A stretch of 64,000 nt of DNA. Origin: Streptomyces sp. Edi2 (GTDB taxonomy: Bacteria; Actinomycetota; Actinomycetes; Streptomycetales; Streptomycetaceae). Position numbers and translations under genes: made by a program. The notes under the pieces were generated by a model that worked only from the letters and a program-made list of their open reading frames with translations, made no database searches and was not told the DNA's origin. The first letter of the stretch is position 1. Every line of letters begins with the position of its first letter. The stretch lies in contig NZ_JBEJGX010000003.1 in the NCBI RefSeq assembly GCF_040253635.1, positions 1,984,001 through 2,048,000 on the forward strand. Reading direction: 5' to 3'. This document shows, piece by piece, positions 8,555-17,346 of this stretch.

Positions 8555-8932
8555 GTGATGCGGAAGCAGAGCAGCGACCAGGCCTTCCGGATCACCGGGG
8601 CGCGGCAGGGCCTGTCCGAGGATGTGCGCGGACGGCAGCGGCGGTATGTGATCTCGATGGCGGTGCGGACGGTGGCCGTCGTGCTCACCGTCGTGCTGTG
8701 GAACATCGAACGGCCCGTCGCCATCGCGACGCTGGTGCTCGGTCTGACGCTGCCCTATATCGCGGTGGTGATCGCCAACGCGGGCCGGGAGAACGCCCCT
8801 TCGCTCCCGAAGACCTTTGTCGCGGGCGCGACCCGGCCGATGCTGACACCGGGGGCCGGCGACGCTCCGGCGGAATCCGTTCCGGAGCGGCCGGCGGCGG
8901 GCCCCACCGCGTCACCACATGACCCCAGCTGA
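8555..8932 (+). CDS. DUF3099 membrane protein
   Basis: The start is GTG at 8555 or the adjoining ATG at 8558 (125 or 124 residues). Residues 10-35 carry F-R-I-T-G-A-R-Q-G-L-S-E-D-V-R-G-R-Q, characteristic of DUF3099. Two membrane helices follow (about 33-49 and 52-73). The tail is Pro/Ala-rich and probably disordered. The family is restricted to actinobacteria and has no known function. It is likely a single-gene transcript; a hairpin at 9055-9092 lies downstream. Confidence 0.85.
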   Translation: MMRKQSSDQAFRITGARQGLSEDVRGRQRRYVISMAVRTVAVVLTVVLWNIERPVAIATLVLGLTLPYIAVVIANAGRENAPSLPKTFVAGATRPMLTPGAGDAPAESVPERPAAGPTASPHDPS

Positions 8933-9054
8933 TCATCACCCGGTCTGCAAAGCTCAAGAAAAGCTCAGATCAATCATGGAGTTCCGGTGCACCAGGCACC
9001 CTCCCCCGTGACATACTGCGTACGCGCTCCGCATCCCCCGTCGGAGCGACGGAC

Positions 9055-9092
9055 CGACGCCGGGCGGCTCCCCCCGTGGCTGCCCGGCGTCG
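9055..9092. terminator. hairpin downstream of the DUF3099 gene
   Basis: Eleven-base arms (9055-9065 and 9082-9092) pair perfectly. It lies between two plus-strand genes and most likely ends the DUF3099 transcript. Confidence 0.6.
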
Positions 9093-9164
9093 TCATGTCC
9101 GCAGGTCCGCGGGGTGCGGTGGACCGGGCCCGGGGCTGTGCGCGCAGGACGTAGGGTTGAGGCC

Positions 9165-9413
9165 GTGAACTCCCCGAACTCCCAGGAACCCGCCGAGGAC
9201 ACCGTCATCTGTTCCGCGAAGGGCTGCCGCGCCGCCGCCGTATGGGTGCTGGCCTGGAACAACCCGAAGCTGCACACCCCGGACCGGCGCAAGACCTGGC
9301 TGGCCTGCGAGGAGCACCGGGAGCACCTGTCGCAGTTCCTCGGCGTGCGCGGTTTCCTCAAGGATGTCGTGAGGCTGGAGGAGTGGGAGGCGTCGTCGGC
9401 CGCCGGTCACTGA
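9165..9413 (+). CDS. small conserved protein with a putative zinc site
   Basis: Starting at GTG 9165 gives 82 residues. C16 and C21 (C-S-A-K-G-C) with C48 and H51 (C-E-E-H) could form one zinc site. The rest is rich in Trp, Leu and charged residues (W-V-L-A-W-N-N-P, H-L-S-Q-F-L-G-V-R-G-F). A longer in-frame start 51 nt upstream adds only low-complexity Arg/Gly sequence and is rejected. No enzyme family is recognised. It is convergent with moaA. Confidence 0.7.
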   Translation: MNSPNSQEPAEDTVICSAKGCRAAAVWVLAWNNPKLHTPDRRKTWLACEEHREHLSQFLGVRGFLKDVVRLEEWEASSAAGH

Positions 9414-9490
9414 CGCCGGCCTCAGACGCCGTTCACTGACGCCGTTCACTGACACAGGTCGCCGACGCAGGCCGCCGGCGCCGGACCGGC

Positions 9491-10480
9491 TCAGCCGCCG
9501 ATCGAGGACATCGGGCGCTCCGGCTGCAGGAACGAGGGGTCGTCCAGGCCGGAGCCTGCCTTCTTGCCCCACATCGCGTGCTCCCATATGCGGGCGATCT
9601 CGTCATCCGGGGCCCCGGAGCGCAGGGCGGTACGCAGATCCGTCTCCTCGGTGGCGAACAGGCAGGTACGGATCTGGCCGTCGGCGGTCAGCCGCGTACG
9701 GTCGCAGGCCCGGCAGAACGGGCGGGTGACGGAGGCGATCACACCGACGCGGTGCGGTCCGCCGTCGACGATCCAGCGTTCGGCGGGCGCGGAGCCCCGC
9801 TCGTCCTGGCCCTCGGGGGTGAGGGTGAAGCGGGTGCGCAGCGAGGTGAGGATGTCGCCCGCGGTGATCATGCCGTCGCGCTTCCAGCCGTGCTGGGCGT
9901 CCAGCGGCATCTGCTCGATGAAGCGGAGCTCGTAGTCATGGGCGATGGCCCAGGCCAGCAGGTCGGGGGCCTCGTCGTCGTTGAGCCCCGGCATCAGGAC
10001 GGTGTTGACCTTGACCGGGGTCAGACCGGCCGCGCGGGCCGCCTCCAGACCGCGCAGGACATCGTCGTGCCGCTTGCGGCGGGTCAGGGCCTGGAAGACG
10101 TCCGGCCGCAGGGTGTCGAGGGAGACGTTGACGCGGTCCAGGCCGGCGTCGCGGAGTGCGGCGGCGGTGCGCTGCAGGCCGATGCCGTTGGTGGTCAGCG
10201 ACATCTGGGGGCGCGGGGCGAGGGCGGCGACGCGCTCGACGATGCCGGGCAGGCCGGGGCGGAGCAGCGGTTCACCGCCGGTGAAGCGGACCTCTTCGAT
10301 GCCCAGGTCCCGTACGGCGATGCCGATCAGCCGGACGATTTCGTCGTCGGTGAGCAGGTCGGGCTTGGCCAGCCACTGCAGCCCCTCTTCCGGCATGCAG
10401 TACGTACATCGCAGATTGCACCGGTCGGTCAGTGAAACGCGCAGGTCGGTGGCCACACGACCATAAGTGTCGATGAGCAC
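9491..10480 (-). CDS. moaA: GTP 3',8-cyclase MoaA (molybdenum cofactor biosynthesis)
   Basis: This 329-residue radical SAM enzyme converts GTP to 3',8-cyclo-GTP with MoaC, the first step to molybdopterin. The SAM-cluster cysteines C21, C25 and C28 lie in C-N-L-R-C-T-Y-C. The second [4Fe-4S] cluster ligands C256, C259 and C273 lie in C-R-A-C-D-R-T-R and T-C-L-F. The protein ends G-G, the conserved tail needed for activity. The GTG at 10480 is preceded by a purine-rich GGGGAGG. Other moa genes are not in the window. Confidence 0.96.
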   Translation of the reverse strand: MLIDTYGRVATDLRVSLTDRCNLRCTYCMPEEGLQWLAKPDLLTDDEIVRLIGIAVRDLGIEEVRFTGGEPLLRPGLPGIVERVAALAPRPQMSLTTNGIGLQRTAAALRDAGLDRVNVSLDTLRPDVFQALTRRKRHDDVLRGLEAARAAGLTPVKVNTVLMPGLNDDEAPDLLAWAIAHDYELRFIEQMPLDAQHGWKRDGMITAGDILTSLRTRFTLTPEGQDERGSAPAERWIVDGGPHRVGVIASVTRPFCRACDRTRLTADGQIRTCLFATEETDLRTALRSGAPDDEIARIWEHAMWGKKAGSGLDDPSFLQPERPMSSIGG

Positions 10481-10585
10481 TGGGCCCCCTCCCCAAGAGT
10501 GTTGGCTCGGTACCTCTCCTCCGGTGGATCAGTACGCCTTCGAGCCTACGCGATGGGTGTGACAGTGAGCAGGGGGGAGAAGCAC

Positions 10586-10637
10586 GAGGTGGGCGGGGTG
10601 GAGTCGTAGAGATCTACGATGCCACCCCGCCCACCTC
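10586..10637. terminator. terminator hairpin downstream of the acetate permease operon
   Basis: Two 25-base arms (10586-10610 and 10613-10637) pair with very few mismatches around a 2-nt centre. It lies 40 bp beyond the stop of the ActP-like gene and also faces the moaA promoter. Confidence 0.85.
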
Positions 10638-10676
10638 CTGTAGGGACGGCTCAGCCGGGCCGCCGGCGGGGCCGCC

Positions 10677-12314
10677 TCAGTGCGCTCCGGTGCCGGTCAG
10701 CGAGCGGACCTCCAGTTCGGCGTACTTCTTGGCGTCCGGCTCCTCCTTGGACAGCAGGGACCCCAGCCAGCCGAGCAGGAAGCCCAGCGGGATGGAGATC
10801 AGGCCAGGGTTCTCCAGGGGGAAGACGGCGAAGTCGGCGCCGGGGAACATCGAGGTCTCCTTGCCGGAGACGACCGGGGAGAAGAGGACCAGGAGGACGG
10901 AGGAGACGAGGCCTCCGTAAATGGACCACAGGGCGCCCCGGGTGGTGAACCGCTTCCAGAACAGGCTGTACAGGAGGGTCGGGAGGTTGGCGGAGGCGGC
11001 GACCGCGAAGGCGAGTGCCACCAGGCCGGCGACGTTCAGGCCGCGGGCGAAGACCCCCAGGACGATGGCGACGGCTCCGATACCGACGGTCGCCCAGCGG
11101 GCCGCGCCGACCTCTTCCTTCTCGGTGGCCTTGCCCTTGCGCAGGACGTTGACGTACAGGTCGTGCGCGAAGGACGAGGACGAGGCGAGGGTGAGGCCGG
11201 CGACCACCGCGAGGATGGTCGCGAAGGCGACCGCGGAGATGACGGCGAGCAGGATCGCGCCCCCGGTGGAGCCCGCGCCACCGCCGATCTCCTGCGCGAG
11301 CAGCGGAGCCGCGGTGTTGCCCGCCTTGTTGGACGCGGTGATCGTCCCGGGCTTGATCAGGGCCGCGGCGCCGAACCCGAGCGCGATGGTCATCAGGTAG
11401 AAGACGCCGATGATGCCGATCGCCCAGTTCACGGACTTCCGGGCGGCCTTGGCGGTGGGGACCGTGTAGAAGCGGATGAGGATGTGCGGCAGGCCCGCGG
11501 TGCCCAGGACGAGGGCGAGACCCAGCGAAATGAAGTCGATCTTCGAGGTGACGGTGGCGCCGTACTTGAGGCCGGGCTCCAGGAAGGCGGCACCCTTGCC
11601 GCTGTTCTCGGCGGCGGCGCCCAGCAGGTCGGAGAGGTTGAAGTGGAACTTGAGCGCCACCAGGAAGGTGATCAGCAGGGTGCCGGCGATCAGCAGGACC
11701 GCCTTGACCATCTGGACCCAGGTGGTGCCCTTCATCCCGCCGATGGTGACGTAGAGGATCATCACGATCCCGACGAGGACGACGACCAGGATCTTGCCCG
11801 CCTCGCTGGTGATGCCCAGGAGCAGGGTGACCAGGGCGCCCGCACCGGCCATCTGGGCGAGCAGGTAGAAGATCGAGACGATGATGGTGGAGGTGCCGGC
11901 GGCGGTGCGGACCGGGCGCTGGCGCATCCGGTAGGCGAGCACGTCGCCCATGGTGAAGCGGCCGGAGTTGCGCAGCGGTTCGGCGACCAGGAGGAGCGCG
12001 ACGAGCCAGGCGACGAGGAAGCCGATGGAGTAGAGGAAGCCGTCGTAGCCGAAGAGGGCGATGGCGCCGGCGATGCCGAGGAAGGAGGCGGCGGACATGT
12101 AGTCGCCGGAGATGGCCAGGCCGTTCTGGAATCCGCTGAACTGGCGGCCGCCGGCGTAGAAGTCCTCCACGCCCTTGGTCTGCCGGCCCGCCCAGACGGT
12201 GAGGCCGAGGGTGGCGGCGACGAAGACCGCGAAGAGGGTGACGATCAGGGTGCGGTGCTCGCCCGCGCCGCCGGCCGCGAGGCCGAGCGCGAGGGGAGGG
12301 TGCAGGGGGCTCAT
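10677..12314 (-). CDS. actP: ActP-like solute:sodium symporter (probable acetate/monocarboxylate permease)
   Basis: This 545-residue integral membrane protein has about 13 hydrophobic helices. SSS-family hallmarks include the D-F-Y-A-G-G-R-Q-F-S-G-F-Q-N-G segment near residue 52, G-D-Y-M-S-A-A-S-F-L-G, and the G-L-P-H-I-L-I-R-F-Y-T-V region. The closest-looking family is the cation/acetate symporter ActP. Its start overlaps the stop of the DUF485 gene by 4 nt (ATGA), the classic DUF485-ActP pairing. Uptake of acetate, propionate or pyruvate with Na+ is the expected role. A Crp-like palindrome lies upstream of the pair. Confidence 0.9.
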   Translation of the reverse strand: MSPLHPPLALGLAAGGAGEHRTLIVTLFAVFVAATLGLTVWAGRQTKGVEDFYAGGRQFSGFQNGLAISGDYMSAASFLGIAGAIALFGYDGFLYSIGFLVAWLVALLLVAEPLRNSGRFTMGDVLAYRMRQRPVRTAAGTSTIIVSIFYLLAQMAGAGALVTLLLGITSEAGKILVVVLVGIVMILYVTIGGMKGTTWVQMVKAVLLIAGTLLITFLVALKFHFNLSDLLGAAAENSGKGAAFLEPGLKYGATVTSKIDFISLGLALVLGTAGLPHILIRFYTVPTAKAARKSVNWAIGIIGVFYLMTIALGFGAAALIKPGTITASNKAGNTAAPLLAQEIGGGAGSTGGAILLAVISAVAFATILAVVAGLTLASSSSFAHDLYVNVLRKGKATEKEEVGAARWATVGIGAVAIVLGVFARGLNVAGLVALAFAVAASANLPTLLYSLFWKRFTTRGALWSIYGGLVSSVLLVLFSPVVSGKETSMFPGADFAVFPLENPGLISIPLGFLLGWLGSLLSKEEPDAKKYAELEVRSLTGTGAH

Positions 12315-12655
12315 GCGTCACCTTCCAGGCGGGACTTGATGGCCTCGGCCTTGGGGTCGAGCCGGGTGGCGGCGTGCCGGGAGTACCACCAGGCGATGAG
12401 GAAGGTCGTGACGAACTGGGCGATGCCGAGGACGAAGGCCACATTGATATGGCCGAGGACCTTGGTGCCCATGAAGCCGCCGGCGTAGCTCGACAGCAGC
12501 ACGTACCCGAGGTACCAGAGGATGAAGGCGACGGTCAGCGGGAAGGCGAACGAGCGGTGTGCGCGGCGGAGTTCATCGAATTCCGCACTCGACTGCACCT
12601 GGATGTAGTCGGGCGGCTCATGCGTCCCCGGGTCGAGGGTCGGTGCGGCGCTCAC
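12311..12655 (-). CDS. DUF485 membrane protein (partner of ActP)
   Basis: This 114-residue protein has two membrane helices (about 38-59 and 70-91) around the DUF485 core F-A-F-P-L-T-V-A-F-I-L-W-Y-L-G-Y-V. Small DUF485 proteins are almost always encoded just upstream of ActP-type symporters, as here with ATGA overlap, and are thought to be accessory subunits. The short hydrophilic N-terminus has E-F-D-E-L-R-R-A-H-R-S, usual for the family. Confidence 0.92.
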   Translation of the reverse strand: MSAAPTLDPGTHEPPDYIQVQSSAEFDELRRAHRSFAFPLTVAFILWYLGYVLLSSYAGGFMGTKVLGHINVAFVLGIAQFVTTFLIAWWYSRHAATRLDPKAEAIKSRLEGDA

Positions 12656-12741
12656 GGAATCTCCTGACGCGAAGGGGCGGGCCCGGGCCGGTCCGGCGGA
12701 TCGGCCCGGGAAGAGCCCGGCCGACGGTAAAGCTCACGTAA

Positions 12742-12755
12742 GTGATCTGGATCAC
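12742..12755. promoter_or_regulatory. Crp-like palindrome upstream of the acetate permease operon
   Basis: GTGATCTGGATCAC is a perfect 6-bp-arm palindrome close to the Crp/Fnr consensus (GTGA-N6-TCAC). It lies about 87 bp upstream of the DUF485 start on the minus strand. Acetate uptake and activation genes are Crp-controlled in several bacteria, so Crp control here is plausible inference. Confidence 0.55.
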
Positions 12756-12873
12756 GCATGGTAGAGGCGCGTCAGACGATACGACAGGGGTCCGTTGGTT
12801 GAATCCCAGAAGAAACCGGGGGAATGCCCGCGCCGTACCGCCACCGCGCGCGGGGCGCTTCGTTGAGCCCGGT

Positions 12874-13071
12874 GTGAATCCGCCGCCACAGCAGGCCCCG
12901 CAGCCCCCCGTTCCCCGCCGGCGCCCCTACGGCAGCATCCGGCTGCCGGCGCCACTCACCCTCGCCCCGTCGGAACCACGGCCGGGGACGGCCACCGTCG
13001 CGCGCCGCTGGTACGGACCGCGGATCGCGCTGCCCCCGCTGAGCATCACCACCCTGCGGCGCGACGGCTAG
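12874..13071 (+). CDS. possible small proline-rich protein
   Basis: From GTG 12874 a 65-residue frame shows near-exclusive G/C third codon positions, which is the signature of real Streptomyces genes. The upstream part of the same frame (from 12742) does not, so the start was set here; no good ribosome binding site is visible. The product has a Pro/Gln/Arg-rich start (N-P-P-P-Q-Q-A-P-Q-P-P) and a compact end with R-R-W-Y-G-P-R-I-A-L-P-P-L. No family is recognised. Confidence 0.4.
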   Translation: MNPPPQQAPQPPVPRRRPYGSIRLPAPLTLAPSEPRPGTATVARRWYGPRIALPPLSITTLRRDG

Positions 13072-13269
13072 ACCGGACCAGGCAGGCGTCCAAGACGGAC
13101 GAAATCGGGTGACGCACTATCAATTTCACACTCCTGGCGGGTTTTCTCCCCGTTTTTTCGCCGAAGTCCATTGCTGCACACGAGTGGTCGCCGATAACTT
13201 CACATCTCACTTGCAACCGCCCGTGCGCAACCCGCGCACGGGCGGTCTCACGGATGATGTGGAGTATCC

Positions 13270-14784
13270 ATGGCACATCCTCGATCCAGACGCATGCGGG
13301 CGCTGGCCGTACCGCTCGGACTGGCTCTGACGGCGTCCCTCGGTTTCCTCCCGAACGCGGCCACCGCCGCGTCCCAGGACTCCGCCCCGGCCGCAGCGGC
13401 CTCGGCCGACGGCCCGCTGCTGTCGTACGTCGTGAACACCACGCCCGGCCATGCCGCGGTCGGCAAGGTCGAGAAGGCGATAGCCAAGGCCGGCGGGAAG
13501 GTGGTCATCGCCCACGATCAGATAGGCGTGATCGTCGTCCACTCGGCCAACCCCGAGTTCGCCGCGTCGATGCGCGCGGTACCGGGCGTGCAGTCGGCGG
13601 GCGCGACCCGCACCGCGCCGCTGAAGGCGCAGGGCACCACCGACGTCGGCAAGCCGCAGAAGATCGACCTGCCGAAGTCCCAGCTGGCGGCGGCCGGCAA
13701 GGCGGCGAAGGCGAACAGCGAGGAGCCGCTCGAACCGCTGCAGTGGGACCTGCCCGCCATCAAGGCCGACAAGGCCGCGAAGGTGAACCCGGGCAGCAAG
13801 AACGTCACCGTCGCCATCATCGACACCGGTGTGGACGACACCCACCCCGACCTGAAGGCCAACTTCTCCGCGAAGCAGTCCGCCAACTGCGTGGGCGGCG
13901 TGGCCGACACCTCCAAGGGCGCCTGGCGGCCCTGGAACCCGGACGAGGACTACCACGGCACCCACGTCGCGGGCACGATCGCCGCGGCCCGTAACGGCGT
14001 CGGCGTGGCGGGGGTCGCGCCGGGCGTGAAGATCTCCGCCCTCAAGGTCAGCGAGCCGGAGACGAGCCTCTTCTACGCCGAGAGCGTGGTGTGCGCCTTC
14101 GTCTTCGCGGCCGACCACGGCGTCGAGGTCACGAACAACAGCTACTACGTCGACCCGTGGATGTTCAACTGCAAGGACGACGCCGACCAGGCCGCCATCA
14201 TCGACGCGGTCGGCCGTGCGGCGAGCTACGCCCAGCGCAAGGGGGCGATCAACATCGCCGCGGCGGGCAACTCGGGCCTCGACCTGGCGGCCCCTCAGCT
14301 CCCCGACGCCTCCAGCCCGAACGACTCCACCCCGGTCGAGCGCACCATCAACCCGAAGACCTGCTGGGACGTTCCCACCCAGCTGCCGGGCACGGTGACG
14401 GTCGCGGCGACCGGCGTCAACAAGGCCAAGTCGTACTACTCGAACTACGGCCTCGGCCAGATCGATGTGGCCGCTCCGGGCGGCGACTCGCGGCAGGTGC
14501 CCGAACTGCCCGCCAAGAACGGCAACATCCTCTCCACCATGCCGGGCGGTGACTGGGCCTACCTGGCCGGCACGTCCATGGCGACCCCGCACGTCGCGGG
14601 CGTTGCGGCGCTGCTCAAGAGCACCCACCCGAAGTCCAGCCCGCAGGAGATCCAGTGGCTCCTCAAGGAGCAGGCGGACAACCCCGGCTGCCCCACGGGT
14701 GACGCGACCTGCACCGGCACCAAGCATGTCAACGGCCACTTCGGCTACGGCATCGTCGATGCGCTGGACGCGGTGAAGAAGTAA
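13270..14784 (+). CDS. secreted subtilisin-like serine protease (S8)
   Basis: This 504-residue preproprotein has a signal peptide (R-S-R-R-M-R, hydrophobic core, cleavage near residue 33), then an inhibitor-I9-like propeptide (about 48-125). The S8 catalytic domain starts near 155. The triad is D185 (I-I-D-T-G-V-D), H229 (H-G-T-H-V-A-G) and S436 (G-T-S-M-A-T-P-H), with oxyanion N334 (A-A-G-N-S-G). Four cysteines after the catalytic Asp could form disulfides. It is an exported endopeptidase and the only exported protease in the window. It is monocistronic; a small hairpin lies just after the stop (14785-14804). Confidence 0.93.
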   Translation: MAHPRSRRMRALAVPLGLALTASLGFLPNAATAASQDSAPAAAASADGPLLSYVVNTTPGHAAVGKVEKAIAKAGGKVVIAHDQIGVIVVHSANPEFAASMRAVPGVQSAGATRTAPLKAQGTTDVGKPQKIDLPKSQLAAAGKAAKANSEEPLEPLQWDLPAIKADKAAKVNPGSKNVTVAIIDTGVDDTHPDLKANFSAKQSANCVGGVADTSKGAWRPWNPDEDYHGTHVAGTIAAARNGVGVAGVAPGVKISALKVSEPETSLFYAESVVCAFVFAADHGVEVTNNSYYVDPWMFNCKDDADQAAIIDAVGRAASYAQRKGAINIAAAGNSGLDLAAPQLPDASSPNDSTPVERTINPKTCWDVPTQLPGTVTVAATGVNKAKSYYSNYGLGQIDVAAPGGDSRQVPELPAKNGNILSTMPGGDWAYLAGTSMATPHVAGVAALLKSTHPKSSPQEIQWLLKEQADNPGCPTGDATCTGTKHVNGHFGYGIVDALDAVKK

Positions 14785-14804
14785 CTCCCCGGCTTTTCCG
14801 GGAG
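14785..14804 (+). terminator. short hairpin after the subtilase gene
   Basis: CTCCCCGG and CCGGGAG arms flank a CTTTT loop directly after the stop codon; one base is bulged. It is probably a terminator. Confidence 0.5.
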
Positions 14805-14916
14805 GTTGAGGGGAAGGGTCGGGTGGTGCGTCACCCGGCCCTTTGCCTTGCGGGTGCGCCGCCCCGGGCGGGTGCCGCGGGCCCGGGCGGGTGCCGCGGG
14901 CTCCCGGGGCGGGTGG

Positions 14917-16605
14917 TCAGGCCGGGGCGCGGCCGGGGGCGATCGGGTCGCGACCGAGGAAGGCGGCCAGCCGGTCCGTGGCGTGCGCGCCGGGCGGGGC
15001 GGGGCGCTCGGGGGCGAACGAGCTGCCCTCGGTGCGCGGTGCGGCGCCGTAGATCCGGCGGGCCGCCGCCAGGGTCTCCTCGGCGACCGCGGGTGCCAGG
15101 CCGGTCGGTGCGCCCGTCGCCCGGGCCAGGTCCCAGCCGTGTGCGAGGAGTTCGACCACCACCTGCTGGACGAGCATGGCGCCGGGCGCGTCGTAGGGAC
15201 CGTAGGTGCGCCGGAGCATCCCGCTTCCGCTGAAGGCGGCGAGGGCGGCCCGCGCCGAGTCCTCGAAGGCGGCGCGGTGATCGTCGCCGAGGTGACCGGC
15301 GGCGTGGTCGGTGCGCGGGGCGTCCTCGGCGATCGAGGCGGCCATCAGGTTCTCCCACACCATGTGGTCGAGCAACTGCCGTACGCGCCACCCCGCGCAC
15401 GGTGTCGGCAGGTCCAAGTCCTCGGGCCGTACGGCGGCGACCAGCGCGGACACGTCCCGGATCACCTGCTCGTAGGCGTACATCACCCGGTCCGGGTCGG
15501 TGCCGTCGAACGCGGACCGGTCCAGTTCGTACGGCCGGGGGTGGGCGCGCAGCGCGGCCGCGGTCCAGGCGCCCGCGCGGTCCCAGCGGGGCGGGGCGGG
15601 CCGGCCGGTGACGGTGCACAGCAATTGCCAGTAGCGCTCGACGGCCGGCTCGGCGGCGGTCTCCAGTTGCTCCAGCAGCCGACCGCGGGCCTGCGGGCCG
15701 TCCTCGGCGGGTGGGTCGGGGGTGCCGGCCTGGGTGGGGAGCCAGGCGGCGATCAGCTCGGCGAGGAAGGGCTCCGCGGCCGGGGAGTCGGGGGCGATGC
15801 CGGCCGCGACGGTCTCCTCTCCTCGCAGCCGCATCAGCTCCGCGACACGCACGGCGGCCTGTTGCTGCGCGGCCTGTTCTTGCGCGGCCTGCTCCGGCTC
15901 CCGTTCCTGCGCCGCTTGTTCCTGCGCGGCCGGCGTCTCCCCCGCGGCGCGCGTCCCGCTCGCGGCATGCGCCCCGCTCGCCGCCGGCCCGGTGCGCGCG
16001 CTGTACTCGGCCAGCCGGCGCAGCGCCGCCCGTAGGTCCGGGCCCCGGACCAGGGCGGTCAGTGCGGTCCAGGCGTCGATCTGCTCGGGGGTGGGGTCGT
16101 CGGGCAGATCGGGCACGGCGGCCAGCAGACCGCTGCGGTAGGCGGGGGCGTCCACACCGTCGAGGGCGTCCTCGACGAAGTCCGTGATGATGCGGCGGCG
16201 TTCCCGGTCCGACAGGCGGGCCAGCTCGGTCATGGTCGGCAGCTCCTCTGCTGCGCTCCCCCGCGCGGCCACCGACCGCAGCACGGCGCGCTGCAGTTGC
16301 AGAGTGCGTATCTGTGCGTCCAGCGCATCCGCCCACTGCGCGGCCGTCTCGGCGACGGTGCACTCGCGGTGCAGCACGGAGCGGATCGCCGCCAGCCCGA
16401 TGCCCAGGTCGCGCAGGCTGCGCACGGTCTCCAGGCGGGCCGGGGCGTCCGCGCCGTACAGCCGGTAGCCCGCGGGGGTGCGGGCGGTGGGCGGCAGCAG
16501 GCCCTGCTCCGACCAATTCCTGATGGTCTTGACCGGAACGCCGGTCAGGCGCGCCAGCGCGCCGATGGTGAGCAGGTCCGTGCCGTCCTCGTACATGCCG
16601 TCCAC
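14917..16605 (-). CDS. MerR-type regulator fused to a DinB-like (TIGR03086/maleylpyruvate-isomerase) domain
   Basis: The N-terminus is a MerR winged-helix domain (L-T-I-G-A-L-A-R-L-T-G-V, W-S-E-Q-G-L-L-P-P-T, G-Y-R-L-Y). A helical region and a Gln/Ala/Glu-rich linker with A-A-Q-E-Q repeats follow. The last 190 residues begin D-V-S-A-L-V-A-A-V-R-P and contain T-P-C-A-G-W-R-V-R-Q-L-L-D-H, which is diagnostic of TIGR03086 mycothiol/metal-binding DinB-fold proteins. It is probably a one-component transcription factor whose C-terminus binds metal or a thiol. The start is uncertain: GTG 16605 has GGGAG 8 nt upstream, while GTG 16620 has none. It follows the lysoplasmalogenase gene by about 25 bp and is likely in its operon. 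Confidence 0.82.
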   Translation of the reverse strand: MDGMYEDGTDLLTIGALARLTGVPVKTIRNWSEQGLLPPTARTPAGYRLYGADAPARLETVRSLRDLGIGLAAIRSVLHRECTVAETAAQWADALDAQIRTLQLQRAVLRSVAARGSAAEELPTMTELARLSDRERRRIITDFVEDALDGVDAPAYRSGLLAAVPDLPDDPTPEQIDAWTALTALVRGPDLRAALRRLAEYSARTGPAASGAHAASGTRAAGETPAAQEQAAQEREPEQAAQEQAAQQQAAVRVAELMRLRGEETVAAGIAPDSPAAEPFLAELIAAWLPTQAGTPDPPAEDGPQARGRLLEQLETAAEPAVERYWQLLCTVTGRPAPPRWDRAGAWTAAALRAHPRPYELDRSAFDGTDPDRVMYAYEQVIRDVSALVAAVRPEDLDLPTPCAGWRVRQLLDHMVWENLMAASIAEDAPRTDHAAGHLGDDHRAAFEDSARAALAAFSGSGMLRRTYGPYDAPGAMLVQQVVVELLAHGWDLARATGAPTGLAPAVAEETLAAARRIYGAAPRTEGSSFAPERPAPPGAHATDRLAAFLGRDPIAPGRAPA

Positions 16606-16629
16606 TGTCGGGTCTCCCACGGGGGAGAC

Positions 16630-17346
16630 TCAAGCGGCGGTGCGTCCGGCCACCCGGGCCCGCGCCGCACCGGCCTCCGGTGCGGGCCGGGGAGCGGTGC
16701 CGGCCGCGCGCAGCACACCGCCGGCCAGCGCGTACTGGGCCGCGATATAGGTGAACATGACGCAGAACTGCGGGGCGGGCAGCTGCGGCCAGTGGGCGAT
16801 GCCGCTCGCGATCAGGGTGTCGGAGAGGAGGAAGAGCAGCCCGCCGGCGGCGGCCAGGGCTCCCGCCCGGAGCGCGCCGAAGGCCATCGAGGTGAGCAGC
16901 AGGCTGTAGCCGGCCACCGGGATCCGCAGATCGGCCGGGAGGTCCGGCCACAGGAGCACCACGGTGCCGGCGAGCAGCGCGGCATACGCAGCGGCGGCGG
17001 CGACCGTCCGCCCCCGCCGTCCGGCCTCCGGCGCCGCCCCGTGCCGGGCGAACAGCAGCAGATAGCAGACGTGTCCGGCGGCGAACGAGCCCATCCCCAC
17101 CAGGAAGGCGACGTCCCCGCCGATCTGGAGGAAGGTGTCCCCGCCGAAGCCGCACAGCAGCGCACCGGCGAGCAGCGGGGGGCCGCCGCGCGCCAGCACG
17201 TAAGCGGCGAGCACCGGCATCAGCGCGGGCTTGGTGAGGTGTGCGACGGCCGTGACGCCGCCGAGCAGCGCCCCGAGGTGTACGACGGCCAGTGCGGCGA
17301 AGACCCACAGCAGGGGCCGGACGGCCCGCGGCCACCGCGCCGTCAT
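16630..17346 (-). CDS. YhhN-family lysoplasmalogenase
   Basis: This 238-residue protein has eight predicted membrane helices. The family signatures are T-K-P-A-L-M-P near residue 38, the G-D-x-F-L segment (F-G-G-D-T-F-L-Q-I-G) and L-L-S-D-T-L-I-A near 175, which place the acidic active-site residues. The family hydrolyses the vinyl-ether bond of lysoplasmalogens or related lipids. The ATG at 17346 overlaps the stop of the desaturase-like gene (ATGA), so the two are translationally coupled. Together they suggest ether- or membrane-lipid modification. Confidence 0.85.
   Translation of the reverse strand: MTARWPRAVRPLLWVFAALAVVHLGALLGGVTAVAHLTKPALMPVLAAYVLARGGPPLLAGALLCGFGGDTFLQIGGDVAFLVGMGSFAAGHVCYLLLFARHGAAPEAGRRGRTVAAAAAYAALLAGTVVLLWPDLPADLRIPVAGYSLLLTSMAFGALRAGALAAAGGLLFLLSDTLIASGIAHWPQLPAPQFCVMFTYIAAQYALAGGVLRAAGTAPRPAPEAGAARARVAGRTAA

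Noticed and set aside
10680..12488. A 602-codon plus-strand frame
   Set aside because: It is antisense to ActP and DUF485, with an Asp/Gly/Glu-rich translation typical of the reverse of membrane-protein genes.
12742..12873. 5' part of the proline-rich frame as coding sequence
   Set aside because: Third-position G/C is only about two thirds over this part and it overlaps the Crp-like palindrome; the coding signal begins near 12874.
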